The notes beneath the pieces were generated by a model that saw only the letters and a program-made list of their open reading frames with translations, did not search any database and was not told the origin of the DNA. From assembly GCA_022844015.1 (NCBI GenBank), contig JALHMO010000005.1:1-64000 (forward strand): DNA of 64,000 nucleotides, given 5' to 3'. This DNA is from Reyranella sp. GTDB taxonomy: Bacteria; Pseudomonadota; Alphaproteobacteria; Reyranellales; Reyranellaceae. The position numbers were made by a program, and so were the translations under genes. Positions 44,100 through 55,294 of the stretch are shown in pieces; positions within the stretch are counted from its first letter, which is position 1, and each line of letters starts with the position of its first letter.

Positions 44100-44888
44100 A
44101 TGCCACTTCTCTACCGAAAGCAGGCCCACACGGGCATTCTGACCTTGAGCCGCCCCGAGGCCCGCAACTGCTGGGGCCAGGACTATGCCGATGGCCTGCT
44201 GCGCCATCTCGACGAAGCGGCCGACGACGACGAGGTGCGTTCGGTTATCCTGACCGGGGACGAGGCGGGCGGCGCCTTCTCCGCCGGCGCCAACCTGCGC
44301 GATCCCAACACCCACAACACGAAGTCGGCCGAGGCCTTCATCAAGCGGATGGGCCGAGCGCGCGACTTCCCCTCGAACCTGGTCAGCGACTTCCCCAAGC
44401 CGGTGATCGGCGCGGTCAACGGCTATGCCATCGGCATCGGCTGCATCATCACCTTCTGCTGCGATCTGATCGTCGCGTCGGAGCGCGCCGAATGGCGGCT
44501 GCCGCAGGTCGCCCTCGGCATTCTCCCCAACTACGGCGGCGCGACGCGGCTTGCCCGGATCGTCGGCAAGGGGCTGGCCATGCGGGTGGCGCTCGGCTTC
44601 CCGATCAAGGCCGAGGAGGCCTACCGCATCGGCCTGGCGCAGTGGCTGGTGCCGCACGCCGAGCTGATGGAACAGGCGATGGCCGTGGCCGACCACATCG
44701 CCGGCCTGCCCCCGCTCGCCACGCGGATGGTCAAGGAATCGATGAACCGCGGGCTCGACATCCCCAACATCGCCGACTCCTCGCTGGTCGATTCCTACCG
44801 CTTCATGGTGCTGGAGATGAGCGAGGACAAGGCCGAGGCGCACGAGGCCTGGCGGCAGCGCCGCAAGCCCAGCTTCCGCGGGCGGTGA
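44100..44888 (+). CDS. crotonase-family protein with altered catalytic residues
   Basis: Protein of 262 residues with the enoyl-CoA hydratase/isomerase fold: oxyanion loop AFSAGANLRD, then VNGYAIGIGC, CDLIVASERAEWRLPQVALGILP and NYGGATRLARIVGKGLAM. The two glutamates of true hydratases (QPEI and AMEM in the rat enzyme) are here Q136 and R162, so hydration is unlikely. The oxyanion hole is intact, so it could be an isomerase, hydrolase or lyase of an acyl-CoA. Ends before a hairpin terminator. Confidence 0.88.
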   Translation: MPLLYRKQAHTGILTLSRPEARNCWGQDYADGLLRHLDEAADDDEVRSVILTGDEAGGAFSAGANLRDPNTHNTKSAEAFIKRMGRARDFPSNLVSDFPKPVIGAVNGYAIGIGCIITFCCDLIVASERAEWRLPQVALGILPNYGGATRLARIVGKGLAMRVALGFPIKAEEAYRIGLAQWLVPHAELMEQAMAVADHIAGLPPLATRMVKESMNRGLDIPNIADSSLVDSYRFMVLEMSEDKAEAHEAWRQRRKPSFRGR

Positions 44889-44895
44889 TCGGACC

Positions 44896-44921
44896 CCTCC
44901 CCAGCGAAGACGCTGGGGAGG
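44896..44921. terminator. bidirectional hairpin between convergent genes
   Basis: Perfect 11-base arms CCTCCCCAGCG (44896-44906) and CGCTGGGGAGG (44911-44921) with an AAGA loop, in the 41-base gap between the crotonase gene and the convergent diiron gene. No clear T-tract, but position and symmetry suit a terminator for both strands. Confidence 0.7.
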
Positions 44922-44929
44922 AGAGGAAC

Positions 44930-46054
44930 CTATGATGCTGCTGCCGCCATATCCTTGCCGCTGATGCGCTTGCGTCTGGCGTTGATCTCGCGCAGGACCA
45001 CCAGCATCTCATCGGCGACGACGTCGCCGGGGATACCATCGCCTTCGGCCTCGAGCTCCTTCATATCGACCCACACGGCATAGAGGGGCGCCGTCCGGCT
45101 GGTGATGATGCCGGCGTGCAGCAGCGTCTTGATCAGCACGCGGAATATGTTGGTGCTTTCCTTGAGCTGGGCGCGACGCTCCTCGTCGCCGAACGTCTCC
45201 TTGACGGCGTCTCGCACCCACTGCCAGTCGAGCCCGTACTTGACGTAGATGACCTGCTTCTGCTCGGCATTGATCAGGTTGAACAACAGCATCTGGAAGA
45301 GCTGGGCGGCCCAGTCCTCGACTTTCCTGTGCTCGTCCTCGCTGAGATGGCGGATGGTCTTGGCCGCCCAGATGCGGCCGAAGCGGTGATGGAAGGCCTC
45401 GTCGCTCATCACCAGCTGGACCAGCCGGCGCAGCACCGGGTCGTTGGTCTTGGCGTTGAAGGTGGCGAAGGACCCCATTGCCAGGCCTTCGATCAGCATC
45501 TGCATGCCGACGATCTTCTTGTAGACCTCGGGCGTGCCGACGAGGTCGGACAGCACGATGGCGATCGTCTTGCCGACCGGCAGCGGCTCGCCCCAGCGCT
45601 TGGCGATGTAGCGGGTGAAGCCGGTGACGTGGCGCGCCTCCTCGCGCGCTTGGTTGGCGGCATACTCCTGGGCGCCCGGGTCGAGCAGGATGTGGCACAG
45701 GCTGGCCGACAGCGACAGCGCCCCCTGCTCGCCGTGCAGCAGGTTGGAGACCGACCAGTGGGTGACGTCGTTGGCGAGCTGGATCTGCTGGCGCTCGTCG
45801 AGCCGGTCGCGCACGGCGCTGCGCAGCTCCAGCACCATGTCGAGCGGCAGGATCGGCGTCGTCGCCATGTCGAACGGGGCATCGAAATCGATGTAGGTCT
45901 TGTCCAGCGGGTCCCAGAAATGATCGTGGGTGGCCGAGATGATGGCGTCGAAGGCATCGCTGCGCCGGCCGTAGCGCGGCACCTCGATCATTGCCGCGAA
46001 ATCCTCGGGTCCCACGGCATCATAGGCCTTGTCGTAGGTGATTTGCTGGGCCAT
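44930..46054 (-). CDS. ferritin-like diiron protein, probable oxygenase (AurF-like)
   Basis: Protein of 374 residues, all helical. Likely diiron ligands: the glutamate of LLHGEQGALSLS, REEARH, the glutamate of LIEGLAMGSF, and SDEAFHHRFG; this is a four-helix carboxylate-bridged site as in AurF-type N-oxygenases. The ATG at 46054 has AGGAG upstream and the longer frame lacks coding character. Substrate unknown; a ferritin-like storage or DUF455-type role is possible. Divergent from purC with a 155-base gap. Confidence 0.82.
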   Translation of the reverse strand: MAQQITYDKAYDAVGPEDFAAMIEVPRYGRRSDAFDAIISATHDHFWDPLDKTYIDFDAPFDMATTPILPLDMVLELRSAVRDRLDERQQIQLANDVTHWSVSNLLHGEQGALSLSASLCHILLDPGAQEYAANQAREEARHVTGFTRYIAKRWGEPLPVGKTIAIVLSDLVGTPEVYKKIVGMQMLIEGLAMGSFATFNAKTNDPVLRRLVQLVMSDEAFHHRFGRIWAAKTIRHLSEDEHRKVEDWAAQLFQMLLFNLINAEQKQVIYVKYGLDWQWVRDAVKETFGDEERRAQLKESTNIFRVLIKTLLHAGIITSRTAPLYAVWVDMKELEAEGDGIPGDVVADEMLVVLREINARRKRISGKDMAAAAS

Positions 46055-46209
46055 GTGGAGACTCCTGGAAACCGGCAAATATGACGTCCATGTCACCTTT
46101 TTCAATGGATTTTTTCTCCGCCCCGGCGCATGGGACTTCCGCCATAGTCCGCCCCGCCGGCGGGGGCCCCAATGGGGCGGGTTCCTTGCGGCCCGCCAAG
46201 GAGTAAGAG

Positions 46210-46974
46210 ATGTCCCGCCGCCGTCGCATCTACGAGGGCAAGGCAAAGACCTTGTTCGAAGGGCCCGAGCCCGGGACGATCGTCCAGTACTTCAAGGACG
46301 ATACCACCGCATTCAACAACCAGAAGAAGGGCACGATCACCGGCAAGGGCGTGATCAACAACCGCATCTCCGAGTTCCTGATGACCAAGCTCGGAGAGAT
46401 CGGCGTGCCGACCCATTTCATCCGCCGGCTCAACATGCGCGAGCAGCTCATCCGGCAGGTCGAGATCATCCCGCTCGAGGTGGTGGTGCGCAACGTTGCG
46501 GCCGGCTCCTTCGCCAAGCGCTTCGGCCTCGAGGAGGGCACCCAGCTGCCGCGCTCGATCATGGAGTTCTTCTACAAGAACGACACCTTGGGCGACCCTC
46601 TGGTGACCGAGGAGCACATCACCGGCTTCGGCTGGGCGACGCCGCAGGACCTCGACGACATCGTCGCCCTGACCCTGCGCGTCAACGACTTCCTGTTCGG
46701 GCTGTTCCTCGGCTGCGGCATCAAGCTGATCGATTTCAAGGTCGAGTTCGGTCGCCTCTACGAGGACGACATGGTGCGGATCGTGCTGGCCGACGAGATC
46801 AGCCCCGATTCGTGCCGGCTGTGGGACCTCAGGACCAACGAGAAGATGGACAAGGACCGTTTCCGCCGCGACCTCGGCAAGGTCGAGGAGGCCTACCAGG
46901 AAGTGGCGCGGCGGCTCGGCATCCTGGTCGACCAGGGGCCGGGCGACGTCCGTGGCCCCACGACCATGCAATGA
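46210..46974 (+). CDS. purC: SAICAR synthetase (phosphoribosylaminoimidazolesuccinocarboxamide synthase)
   Basis: Enzyme of 254 residues joining aspartate to CAIR. Start [20 protein letters not shown], then [36 protein letters not shown] and [10 protein letters not shown]. Standard length. AAGGAG lies upstream of the ATG at 46210. First of the purC-S-Q-L run; purS follows 36 bases later. Confidence 0.97.
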   Translation: MSRRRRIYEGKAKTLFEGPEPGTIVQYFKDDTTAFNNQKKGTITGKGVINNRISEFLMTKLGEIGVPTHFIRRLNMREQLIRQVEIIPLEVVVRNVAAGSFAKRFGLEEGTQLPRSIMEFFYKNDTLGDPLVTEEHITGFGWATPQDLDDIVALTLRVNDFLFGLFLGCGIKLIDFKVEFGRLYEDDMVRIVLADEISPDSCRLWDLRTNEKMDKDRFRRDLGKVEEAYQEVARRLGILVDQGPGDVRGPTTMQ

Positions 46975-47010
46975 CGCCGACCAGCCGGTAGGCGAGCGAC
47001 AAGAGGCGAC

Positions 47011-47253
47011 ATGAAAGCCAGAGTTCACGTGACCCTGAAGAACGGCGTGCTCGATCCGCAGGGCAAGGCAATCGGCCACTCCCTCAACCGTCTGGGCTTC
47101 GCCGAGGTCGGCGACGTCCGCCAGGGCAAGTTCATCGAGCTCGAGCTGGCGGAGACCGACGCGACCAAGGCCCGCGCGCGGCTCGACGAGATGTGCCGCA
47201 AGCTGCTCGCCAACACGGTGATCGAGAACTACTCGATCGAGCTGGTGGGCTGA
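47011..47253 (+). CDS. purS: FGAM synthase small subunit PurS
   Basis: 80 residues. [20 protein letters not shown] and the terminal [13 protein letters not shown] are diagnostic. PurS bridges PurQ and PurL in the three-part FGAM synthase. Its stop overlaps the purQ start in TGATG, giving translational coupling. Confidence 0.97.
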   Translation: MKARVHVTLKNGVLDPQGKAIGHSLNRLGFAEVGDVRQGKFIELELAETDATKARARLDEMCRKLLANTVIENYSIELVG

Positions 47254-47938
47254 TGAAGGCCGCCGTTCTCGTCTTTCCCGGATCGAACCGCGAGGTCGAT
47301 GTCGCCCAGGCGATCGAGCTGGTCACCGGGCGCAAGCCGCAGATGGTGTGGCACGGTGACGGCGACTTCGAGAAGACCGACCTGATCGTCGTGCCGGGAG
47401 GCTTCTCCTACGGCGACTACCTGCGCTGCGGCGCCATGGCCGCGCAGTCTCCGGTCATGGCCGAGGTCAAGCGGCGGGCCAACCAGGGCGTGCCGGTGCT
47501 GGCGATCTGCAACGGCTTCCAGATCGTCACCGAGGCGGGCCTGCTGCCAGGCACCCTGATGCGCAATGCCCATCTCAAGTTCGTCTGCCGCGACGTGCAT
47601 CTCAAGGTCGAGACCAGCCAGAGCCTGTTCACCAACCGCTACCAGGCGGACCAGGTCATCCGGATTCCCGTGGCCCACGCCGAGGGCAACTACTTCGCCA
47701 GCGAGGACACGCTGAAGCAGCTCGAGGATCGAGGCCAGGTGGCGTTCCGCTACTGCGCGCCCGACGGCGCCGTCGATGCCGGCGGCAACCCCAACGGCTC
47801 GATCCGCAACATCGCCGGCGTGTTCAACGAGACCAAGACGGTGATGGGCCTGATGCCGCATCCGGAGAACGCGGTCGAGCCGATGTTCGGCGGCTGCGAC
47901 GGCCGCGCCCTGTTCGAAGGCCTGGTCGACGCCCTGTC

Positions 47939-47942
<4 letters not shown>
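47253..47942 (+). CDS. purQ: FGAM synthase glutaminase subunit PurQ
   Basis: 229 residues of class I glutamine amidotransferase type that supply ammonia to Pur[16 protein letters not shown] start, [15 protein letters not shown], the nucleophile cysteine in [11 protein letters not shown], and HPENAVEP near the end. The ATG at 47253 shares one base with the purS stop, and its own stop overlaps the purL ATG (ATGA). Confidence 0.97.
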
Positions 47943-50167
<2,225 letters not shown>

Positions 50168-50184
50168 CCCAGGAAAGACACGCC

Positions 50185-50421
50185 ATGCCGATGGCCGCGC
50201 AAGACATCGTCCGCCTTATCCAGGAGGGCATTCCCGGCGCCCAGGTCGAGATAGAGGACCTCGCCGGGGACGGCGATCACTACGCCGCTACGGTCGTCGC
50301 CGCGGCCTTTGCCGGCAAGTCGAAGGTCCAGCAGCACCAGATGGTCTACGGCGCGTTGGGCGGCCGGATGGGTGGCGTTTTGCACGCCCTCAAGCTGACC
50401 ACCATGGCGCCCAAGCCCTAA
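50185..50421 (+). CDS. BolA family protein
   Basis: 78 residues: QDIVRLIQEGIPGAQVEIEDL, GDGDHYAATVV, and VQQHQMVYGALGGRMGGVLHALKL, the small BolA/IbaG type. With the monothiol glutaredoxin that follows it would form a BolA-Grx complex carrying a [2Fe-2S] cluster. AGGAAAGA precedes the ATG. Next to purL in many alphaproteobacteria. Confidence 0.95.
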   Translation: MPMAAQDIVRLIQEGIPGAQVEIEDLAGDGDHYAATVVAAAFAGKSKVQQHQMVYGALGGRMGGVLHALKLTTMAPKP

Positions 50422-50475
50422 CCGCCCTATATTGAGGCCAAGTCCGCGCCCGTTGGGCGCTCACAGGAGACTAAC

Positions 50476-50817
<342 letters not shown>

Positions 50818-50845
50818 GAGCCGGGCGGCCCGTACAGAAGAGAAG

Positions 50846-50904
50846 GGTCCCTCGCTGCGCACGGGATGACGTCGAGACTGTCATCCCGTGCGCAGCGAGG
50901 GACC
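50846..50904. repeat. 25-base hairpin ending the purine/glutaredoxin cluster
   Basis: Perfect arms 50846-50870 and 50880-50904 (GGTCCCTCGCTGCGCACGGG then ATGAC against its complement), nine-base loop GTCGAGACT. TTTGCTTTT follows on the + strand, so it can serve as a rho-independent terminator for grxD. It belongs to the same family as the repeats at 10609 and 40055 (shared GTCATCC, GCGCAGCGAGG, GGGACC). Confidence 0.75.
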
Positions 50905-50935
50905 TTTGCTTTTGGGCAAGGCCCAATCCCACCCC

Positions 50936-51023
50936 ATTCCGGATTGGGCGGCTTGGCATTCCAGATTGGACGGCCTAGCATTCCGGATTGGACGGCGCTA
51001 GATTCCCGATTGGACGGGCACGC
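50936..51023. repeat. four tandem 22-base imperfect repeats
   Basis: Units start at 50936, 50958, 50980 and 51002, each close to ATTCCNGATTGGACGGCNNNGC. The unit period is exactly 22 bases, two helical turns. Just before them, GCCCAATCC and GGATTGGGC form a 9-base inverted pair that includes the first unit. They end about 50 bases before the ATPase pseudogene start. Confidence 0.75.
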
Positions 51024-51070
51024 CCGTGATGACCCCGCCGGGGTCGTACTGCGTCGGGGGAGTCGACGAC

Positions 51071-52065
51071 ATGGCGGCAGTCCTGGATCTCACGGCACCG
51101 GTACCACGTCATGTCGAAGCGCAAGTCAGGACCGCCCTGGCGGATACACGCGTCGTCGCGATCGTTGGCCCGCGCCAGTCTGGCAAGACGACGCTGGTGC
51201 GGAAATTCGCCGAGGAGGACGGCAGGACCTACTTCACCCTCGACGATGAGGCGACGCGGCTTTTTGCGCGCAACGATCCGAACGGCTTCCTGCGAGGACA
51301 CGACAGGGCCGTCATCGATGAAATCCAGCGTGCACCGGGGCTCGTGCTCGCGATCAAGAAGTCCGTCGATGAGAATAGGCGCCCCGGCCGCTTCCTGATC
51401 ACCGGTTCTGCCGATTTGTTTGCGGGTGCAATCGCTCCCGATTCGCTGGCGGGACGGGTTCAAACGATCGAGCTCCTGCCCTTGTCCCAGGCGGAGATCG
51501 AGAGACGTCCGCCGTCGGCGTTCCTGGATGCCGCCTTCAGCGGCACAATCCCCCCTGGCGTTCAGGCAATCACGGCGAACCTCGTCGAGCGCGTCCTGGC
51601 GGGCGGCTTTCCCGAAGCGCTGGCGCGGCCGACACCCGCGCGTCGGAGAGACTGGCTCACGAGCTACGCGCAGTCGCTGGCGGAGGGAGACGTCGTCGAG
51701 ATCGCGGAACTCGCCAAGGCCGACATGATGCGATTGTTGATCGAGCACGCTGCCCTGATGTCCGGCCAGCTGCTCAACATGTCGGAGCTGGCTCAGCGCG
51801 TCGGGGTCGACGCCAAGACGATCGATCGATGGCTGTCGCTGCTCGGCAAGATATTTCTCGTTTCGAGAGAACCCCGGGAAGGATCGTCGGCATCGAGGTG
51901 AAAGCGTCCGCGACCGTTCGACCCCAGGATTTCAAGGGACTGACAAGGCTCGAGGAAGCGGCCGGCGGGGCGTTCGCCATGGGGATCCTGCTGCACGATG
52001 GCGAACGCGTGCTGCGCTACAGCGACAGGCTGGCTGCAGCGCCGCTCTCGAGCCTATGGATGTAA
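51071..52065 (+). pseudogene. frameshifted and internally deleted AAA/DUF4143 ATPase
   Basis: Frame one (51071-51901) encodes an AAA_14 ATPase: Walker A VGPRQSGKTTLVRKF, Walker B RAVIDEIQRAPGL, sensor GRFLITGSADLF, and the start of DUF4143 (TIDRWLSLLGKIFLVSREP). A second frame (ending 52065) supplies the DUF4143 tail: GRIVGIEVKASATV, DFKGLTRLEEAAGG. The roughly 100 residues normally between them are missing and the frame changes near 51870-51890, so the gene is broken. Intact relatives are often found in mobile or toxin-antitoxin settings. Confidence 0.82.
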
Positions 52066-52087
52066 GGCCGGTGCGGCTCGAGCCGGA

Positions 52088-52852
52088 TCAGCCGAACGCA
52101 TACGACGCCATCGAAAGGTTGCCGAGCGTGAAGCTCCGGTGCAGCGGGCGGCCGCGGGCGCCTTCGCCGGCGGCGCCGAATGCGACATGCAGGGGCAATA
52201 GATGCTCGTCGGAGGGATGGTTCTCCTCGGCAAAGGGCGCCCGTGTGCGGTAGCCGGCCAGCGCTCCCTCGTCTCCCTGCGCCACCGCATCGGCGAGCCA
52301 GTCGTCGAACGCCTTGGCCCACGGCTCGGGCTCGGGGCTGGTGCCATGGCGGACCAGGGCACGCAGATTGTGGGTCGCGCTGCCCGACCCCATCACCAGC
52401 ACACCTTCGTCGCGCAGCGGCGCGAGCTTGCGGCCGAGCGCGATGTGGTGCGCCGGGCTCTCGTCGGGCTGGACGGACAGCTGGAATATCGGGACATCGG
52501 CCTCGGGCCAGCCTAGCAAGGCCGGCACCCAGGCGCCGTGATCCAGCCCGCGATGCGGATCGTGGGCAGCGCCGGTCAGCCTGGCCACCCGCTCGGCCAG
52601 CGCCGGCGCCCCCGGCGCCTCGTAGCGCAACCGATAGAGCGCTTCCGGGAAGCCATAGAAATCGTGGATGGTCCCCGGCCGGCGCGCTAGCGACACCGCC
52701 GGCACGTCGGTGCCCCAATGGGCGGACACCGCGACGATCGCCGTCGGCTTCGGCAGTTCCCTGCCGAGCGACGCCAGGAAGCCGCGTGCCGGCACGTCGC
52801 TCAGGATCAGCGTCGGAGAGCCGTGCGACACGAAGATCGTTGGCATGGACAT
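52088..52852 (-). CDS. LigB-family extradiol dioxygenase (DODA/YgiD-like)
   Basis: 254 residues. Non-haem iron or zinc ligands are visible as histidines in IFVSHGSPTL, VSAHWGTD and GLDHGAWVP, with GSGSATHNLR later. These match the class III extradiol, 4,5-DOPA-dioxygenase-extradiol-like family. The ATG at 52852 (or 52846) fits the domain start; the longer frame overlaps the promoter of the next gene. Ring substrate unknown. Divergent from the binding-protein gene. Confidence 0.9.
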   Translation of the reverse strand: MSMPTIFVSHGSPTLILSDVPARGFLASLGRELPKPTAIVAVSAHWGTDVPAVSLARRPGTIHDFYGFPEALYRLRYEAPGAPALAERVARLTGAAHDPHRGLDHGAWVPALLGWPEADVPIFQLSVQPDESPAHHIALGRKLAPLRDEGVLVMGSGSATHNLRALVRHGTSPEPEPWAKAFDDWLADAVAQGDEGALAGYRTRAPFAEENHPSDEHLLPLHVAFGAAGEGARGRPLHRSFTLGNLSMASYAFG

Positions 52853-52920
52853 CGCTTTATTCCTCATGCTGCCCGTGGCAGCCTCTTTGCAATCAGGTTC
52901 GAACACAAGGGTATGCTGAA

Positions 52921-54504
52921 ATGTTGAATTCGTTGCGCAGACGGGCGGTCGCGGTGGCGGCCGCCTGCCTCATGGCCTTGCCGATCGCCGCCACACCGGC
53001 CGGCGCCCAGACGTTGAAGCTGGTCGCCCATTCCGACCTCAAGGTGCTCGATCCCATCTGGACCACGGCCTTCATCACGCGCAACCACGGCTACATGATC
53101 TACGATGTCCTGTTTGCAAGGGACGATGAACTGCGGATCCGGCCGCAGATGGTCGACAAGTACGAGGTCTCGGCCGACAAGCTCTCCTGGACCTTCACCC
53201 TGCGCGATGGGCTCGAATGGCACGACGGCAAGCCGGTCACGTCCGAGGACTGCGTCGCCTCGATCAAGCGCTGGGGTGCACGCGACGCGCTTGGCCAGCA
53301 GCTCATGGCCTCGGTCGGCGAGATGAAGGCGATCGATGCCAAGACATTCCAGATCGTGCTCAAGGAGCCGTTCGGCCTGGTGCTCGACGCGCTCGGCAAG
53401 CCCTCCTCCACCGTGCCGTTCATGATGCCCAAGCGGGTGGCCGAGACCGATCCGTACAAGCAGATCGACGACTATACCGGCTCGGGCCCGTTCATCTTCA
53501 AGAAGGACGAATGGAAGCCCGGCGAGAAGGTCGTCTACGTCAAGAACCCCAAGTACAAGCCGCGGCCCGAGCCACCGTCGATGCTGGCCGGCGGCAAGGT
53601 CGTTAAGATCGACCGCGTCGAGTGGATTGCCGTCAGCGATCCCCTCACCGCCGTCAACGCCCTTCAGCAGGGCGAGATCGACGTCCTCGAGGTGGCGGTG
53701 ACCGATCTTTTCCCGATGATGAAGGCAGACAAGAACATCGCGCTCTACGGCTGGAATGCGCTCGGCAGCCAGATCATCATGCGCTTCAACCACCTCCATC
53801 CGCCGTTCAACAACGTCAAGGCACGCCAGGCGGCGATGTATGCCGTCGCCCAGGAGGATTTCCTGCGCGCCCAGGTCGGCGATCCGGAGATCTACCGCGT
53901 CTGCAATTCCCCGCTGGTCTGCGGCTCGCCCTACGAGAAGAGCTACGGCGACCTGCTGATCAAGCCCAACCTCGAGAAGGCCCGCCAGCTCCTGAAGGAA
54001 AGCGGCTACGATGGCACGCCCATCATCATGATGCAGGCGACCGACCTGCAGTCGTCGAACCAGTTGCCGCCGGTCGGCAAGCAGGCGCTCGAGAAGATCG
54101 GCTTCAAGGTCGACCTGCAGGCGATGGACTGGCAGACCCTGGTCGCGCGCCGCGCCAAGAAGGACGCCCCCGACAAGGGCGGCTGGAGTATTTTCTACAC
54201 GACCACCGTCACCGCCGGGACCGAGGATCCGGCCGGCAATGCCTTCACCAGCGGCGGCTGCGAGAAGGCATGGTTCGGCTGGCCGTGCGATCCGGAGATG
54301 GAGAAGCTGCGCGCCAGCTACGCCCGCGAGAACGACGACGGGAAGCGCAAGCAGCTCGCCCTCGCCGTATCCGACCGTGTCATGGACCAGGCAACCTACA
54401 TCGTGCTTGGCCAGTACAAGGCGTTCGGCGCCTACCGAAAGGACCGCGTCTCGGGCTGGCTGGCCGGGCCGGTGCCGGTGTGGTGGAACGTCACCAAGAA
54501 GTAG
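52921..54504 (+). CDS. ABC transporter substrate-binding protein, family 5 (peptide/opine type)
   Basis: 527 residues. Signal peptide RRRAVAVAAACLMALPIAAT ending AGAQ, then LKLVAHSDLKVLDPIWTTAF, LRDGLEWHDGKPVTSEDCV, IDDYTGSGPFIFKKDEW and NPKYKPRPE. No permease or ATPase genes adjoin it. A close paralogue lies at 58247-59812 on the opposite strand (about 90 percent identical over the IDDYTGSG region by eye). Ligand not predictable; peptides, opines or other amides are possible. Confidence 0.92.
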   Translation: MLNSLRRRAVAVAAACLMALPIAATPAGAQTLKLVAHSDLKVLDPIWTTAFITRNHGYMIYDVLFARDDELRIRPQMVDKYEVSADKLSWTFTLRDGLEWHDGKPVTSEDCVASIKRWGARDALGQQLMASVGEMKAIDAKTFQIVLKEPFGLVLDALGKPSSTVPFMMPKRVAETDPYKQIDDYTGSGPFIFKKDEWKPGEKVVYVKNPKYKPRPEPPSMLAGGKVVKIDRVEWIAVSDPLTAVNALQQGEIDVLEVAVTDLFPMMKADKNIALYGWNALGSQIIMRFNHLHPPFNNVKARQAAMYAVAQEDFLRAQVGDPEIYRVCNSPLVCGSPYEKSYGDLLIKPNLEKARQLLKESGYDGTPIIMMQATDLQSSNQLPPVGKQALEKIGFKVDLQAMDWQTLVARRAKKDAPDKGGWSIFYTTTVTAGTEDPAGNAFTSGGCEKAWFGWPCDPEMEKLRASYARENDDGKRKQLALAVSDRVMDQATYIVLGQYKAFGAYRKDRVSGWLAGPVPVWWNVTKK

Positions 54505-54563
54505 GCCCTCGCATGGCGACGGCATCCGGCAGGCAGTATCGTGCCGGATGCCGTGCAGCGCTG

Positions 54564-55148
54564 CTACGCCGCCCTGGCCAGCGGCTCGTCCCGCCAGCGT
54601 AGCGCCGCCTCGGCCACCCGCCTGCCAAGCGCCTCCATGGTGCGGAAGTCGCTGGTAGCGATTCCCTCGACTCTCTGGTCGGCATTGGCCTGGGCCATCG
54701 CGCCGACCGAGGCGCCAAGCCGGTTGAGGTCGTCGGCCGACCCCTTGGAATGGTTGAAGCCGGGCGGCAGGCCAAGCCCGACCCACACCATGCCGTGCTG
54801 AAGGGCGAGGGTCAGGAGCTGGTAGAGCGTGTTGTGCTTGTCGCCGTTCCACGATGCCGAGGAAGTGAAGCCTGCCGCCAGCTTGTTGCGCCACGCCCCT
54901 TCCAACCAGCGCTTCGACGTCCAGTCCTTGAACTTGGCGAACTCCGCCGAGACACCGCCCATATAGGTGGGGCTGCCGAAGACGATGGCGTCGGCGCTGT
55001 CGAGATCGGCTGCGCGAGCCTCGGCCTCGGAGACGGGAACCAGGATGGCCTTGGCACCGGCAGTCGCCCCGATGCCGCGCGCAACCGCCTCGGCCAACGC
55101 CTGGGTGTGGCCGAAGCCCGAGTGATAGACGACGGCAATGTTGGTCAT
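54564..55148 (-). CDS. flavodoxin-family NAD(P)H:quinone oxidoreductase (WrbA-like)
   Basis: 194 residues with the flavodoxin fold: NIAVVYHSGFGHTQALAEAV (FMN phosphate loop), DAIVFGSPTYMGGVSAEFAKF, LAAGFTSSASWNGDKHNT, MVWVGLGLPPG. The ATG at 55148 is the family start. Divergent from an HxlR regulator, a classic arrangement in which HxlR represses the reductase until an electrophile or quinone appears. Confidence 0.92.
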   Translation of the reverse strand: MTNIAVVYHSGFGHTQALAEAVARGIGATAGAKAILVPVSEAEARAADLDSADAIVFGSPTYMGGVSAEFAKFKDWTSKRWLEGAWRNKLAAGFTSSASWNGDKHNTLYQLLTLALQHGMVWVGLGLPPGFNHSKGSADDLNRLGASVGAMAQANADQRVEGIATSDFRTMEALGRRVAEAALRWRDEPLARAA

Positions 55149-55169
55149 GACTATCTCCAATTCTCTGAT

Positions 55170-55229
55170 TTGACTGGAGAAATCGTCCGTGCGTTGCTCC
55201 AGTCAAGTTGCTTACACAAAGTGACTGGA
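55170..55229. promoter_or_regulatory. candidate HxlR operator in the divergent promoter region
   Basis: TTGACTGGAG (55170-55179) and CTCCAGTCAA (55197-55206) form a perfect 10-base inverted repeat; TGACTGGA recurs at 55222-55229 as a third half-site. They lie in the 146-base gap between the flavodoxin-like gene and the HxlR gene. An AT-rich TATATAAG at about 55249 could be the -10 of hxlR-like gene. Binding by HxlR is inference. Confidence 0.55.
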
Positions 55230-55294
55230 ACGATCTGGGGAGTGCACTATATAAGTTCTAGTAGGTACCGATTCGTAACTTTGGAGGTGATTCG

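Noticed and set aside
50846-51023. Possible CRISPR array from the hairpin and the 22-base repeats
   Set aside because: The repeats are contiguous with no spacers, and there are no cas genes.
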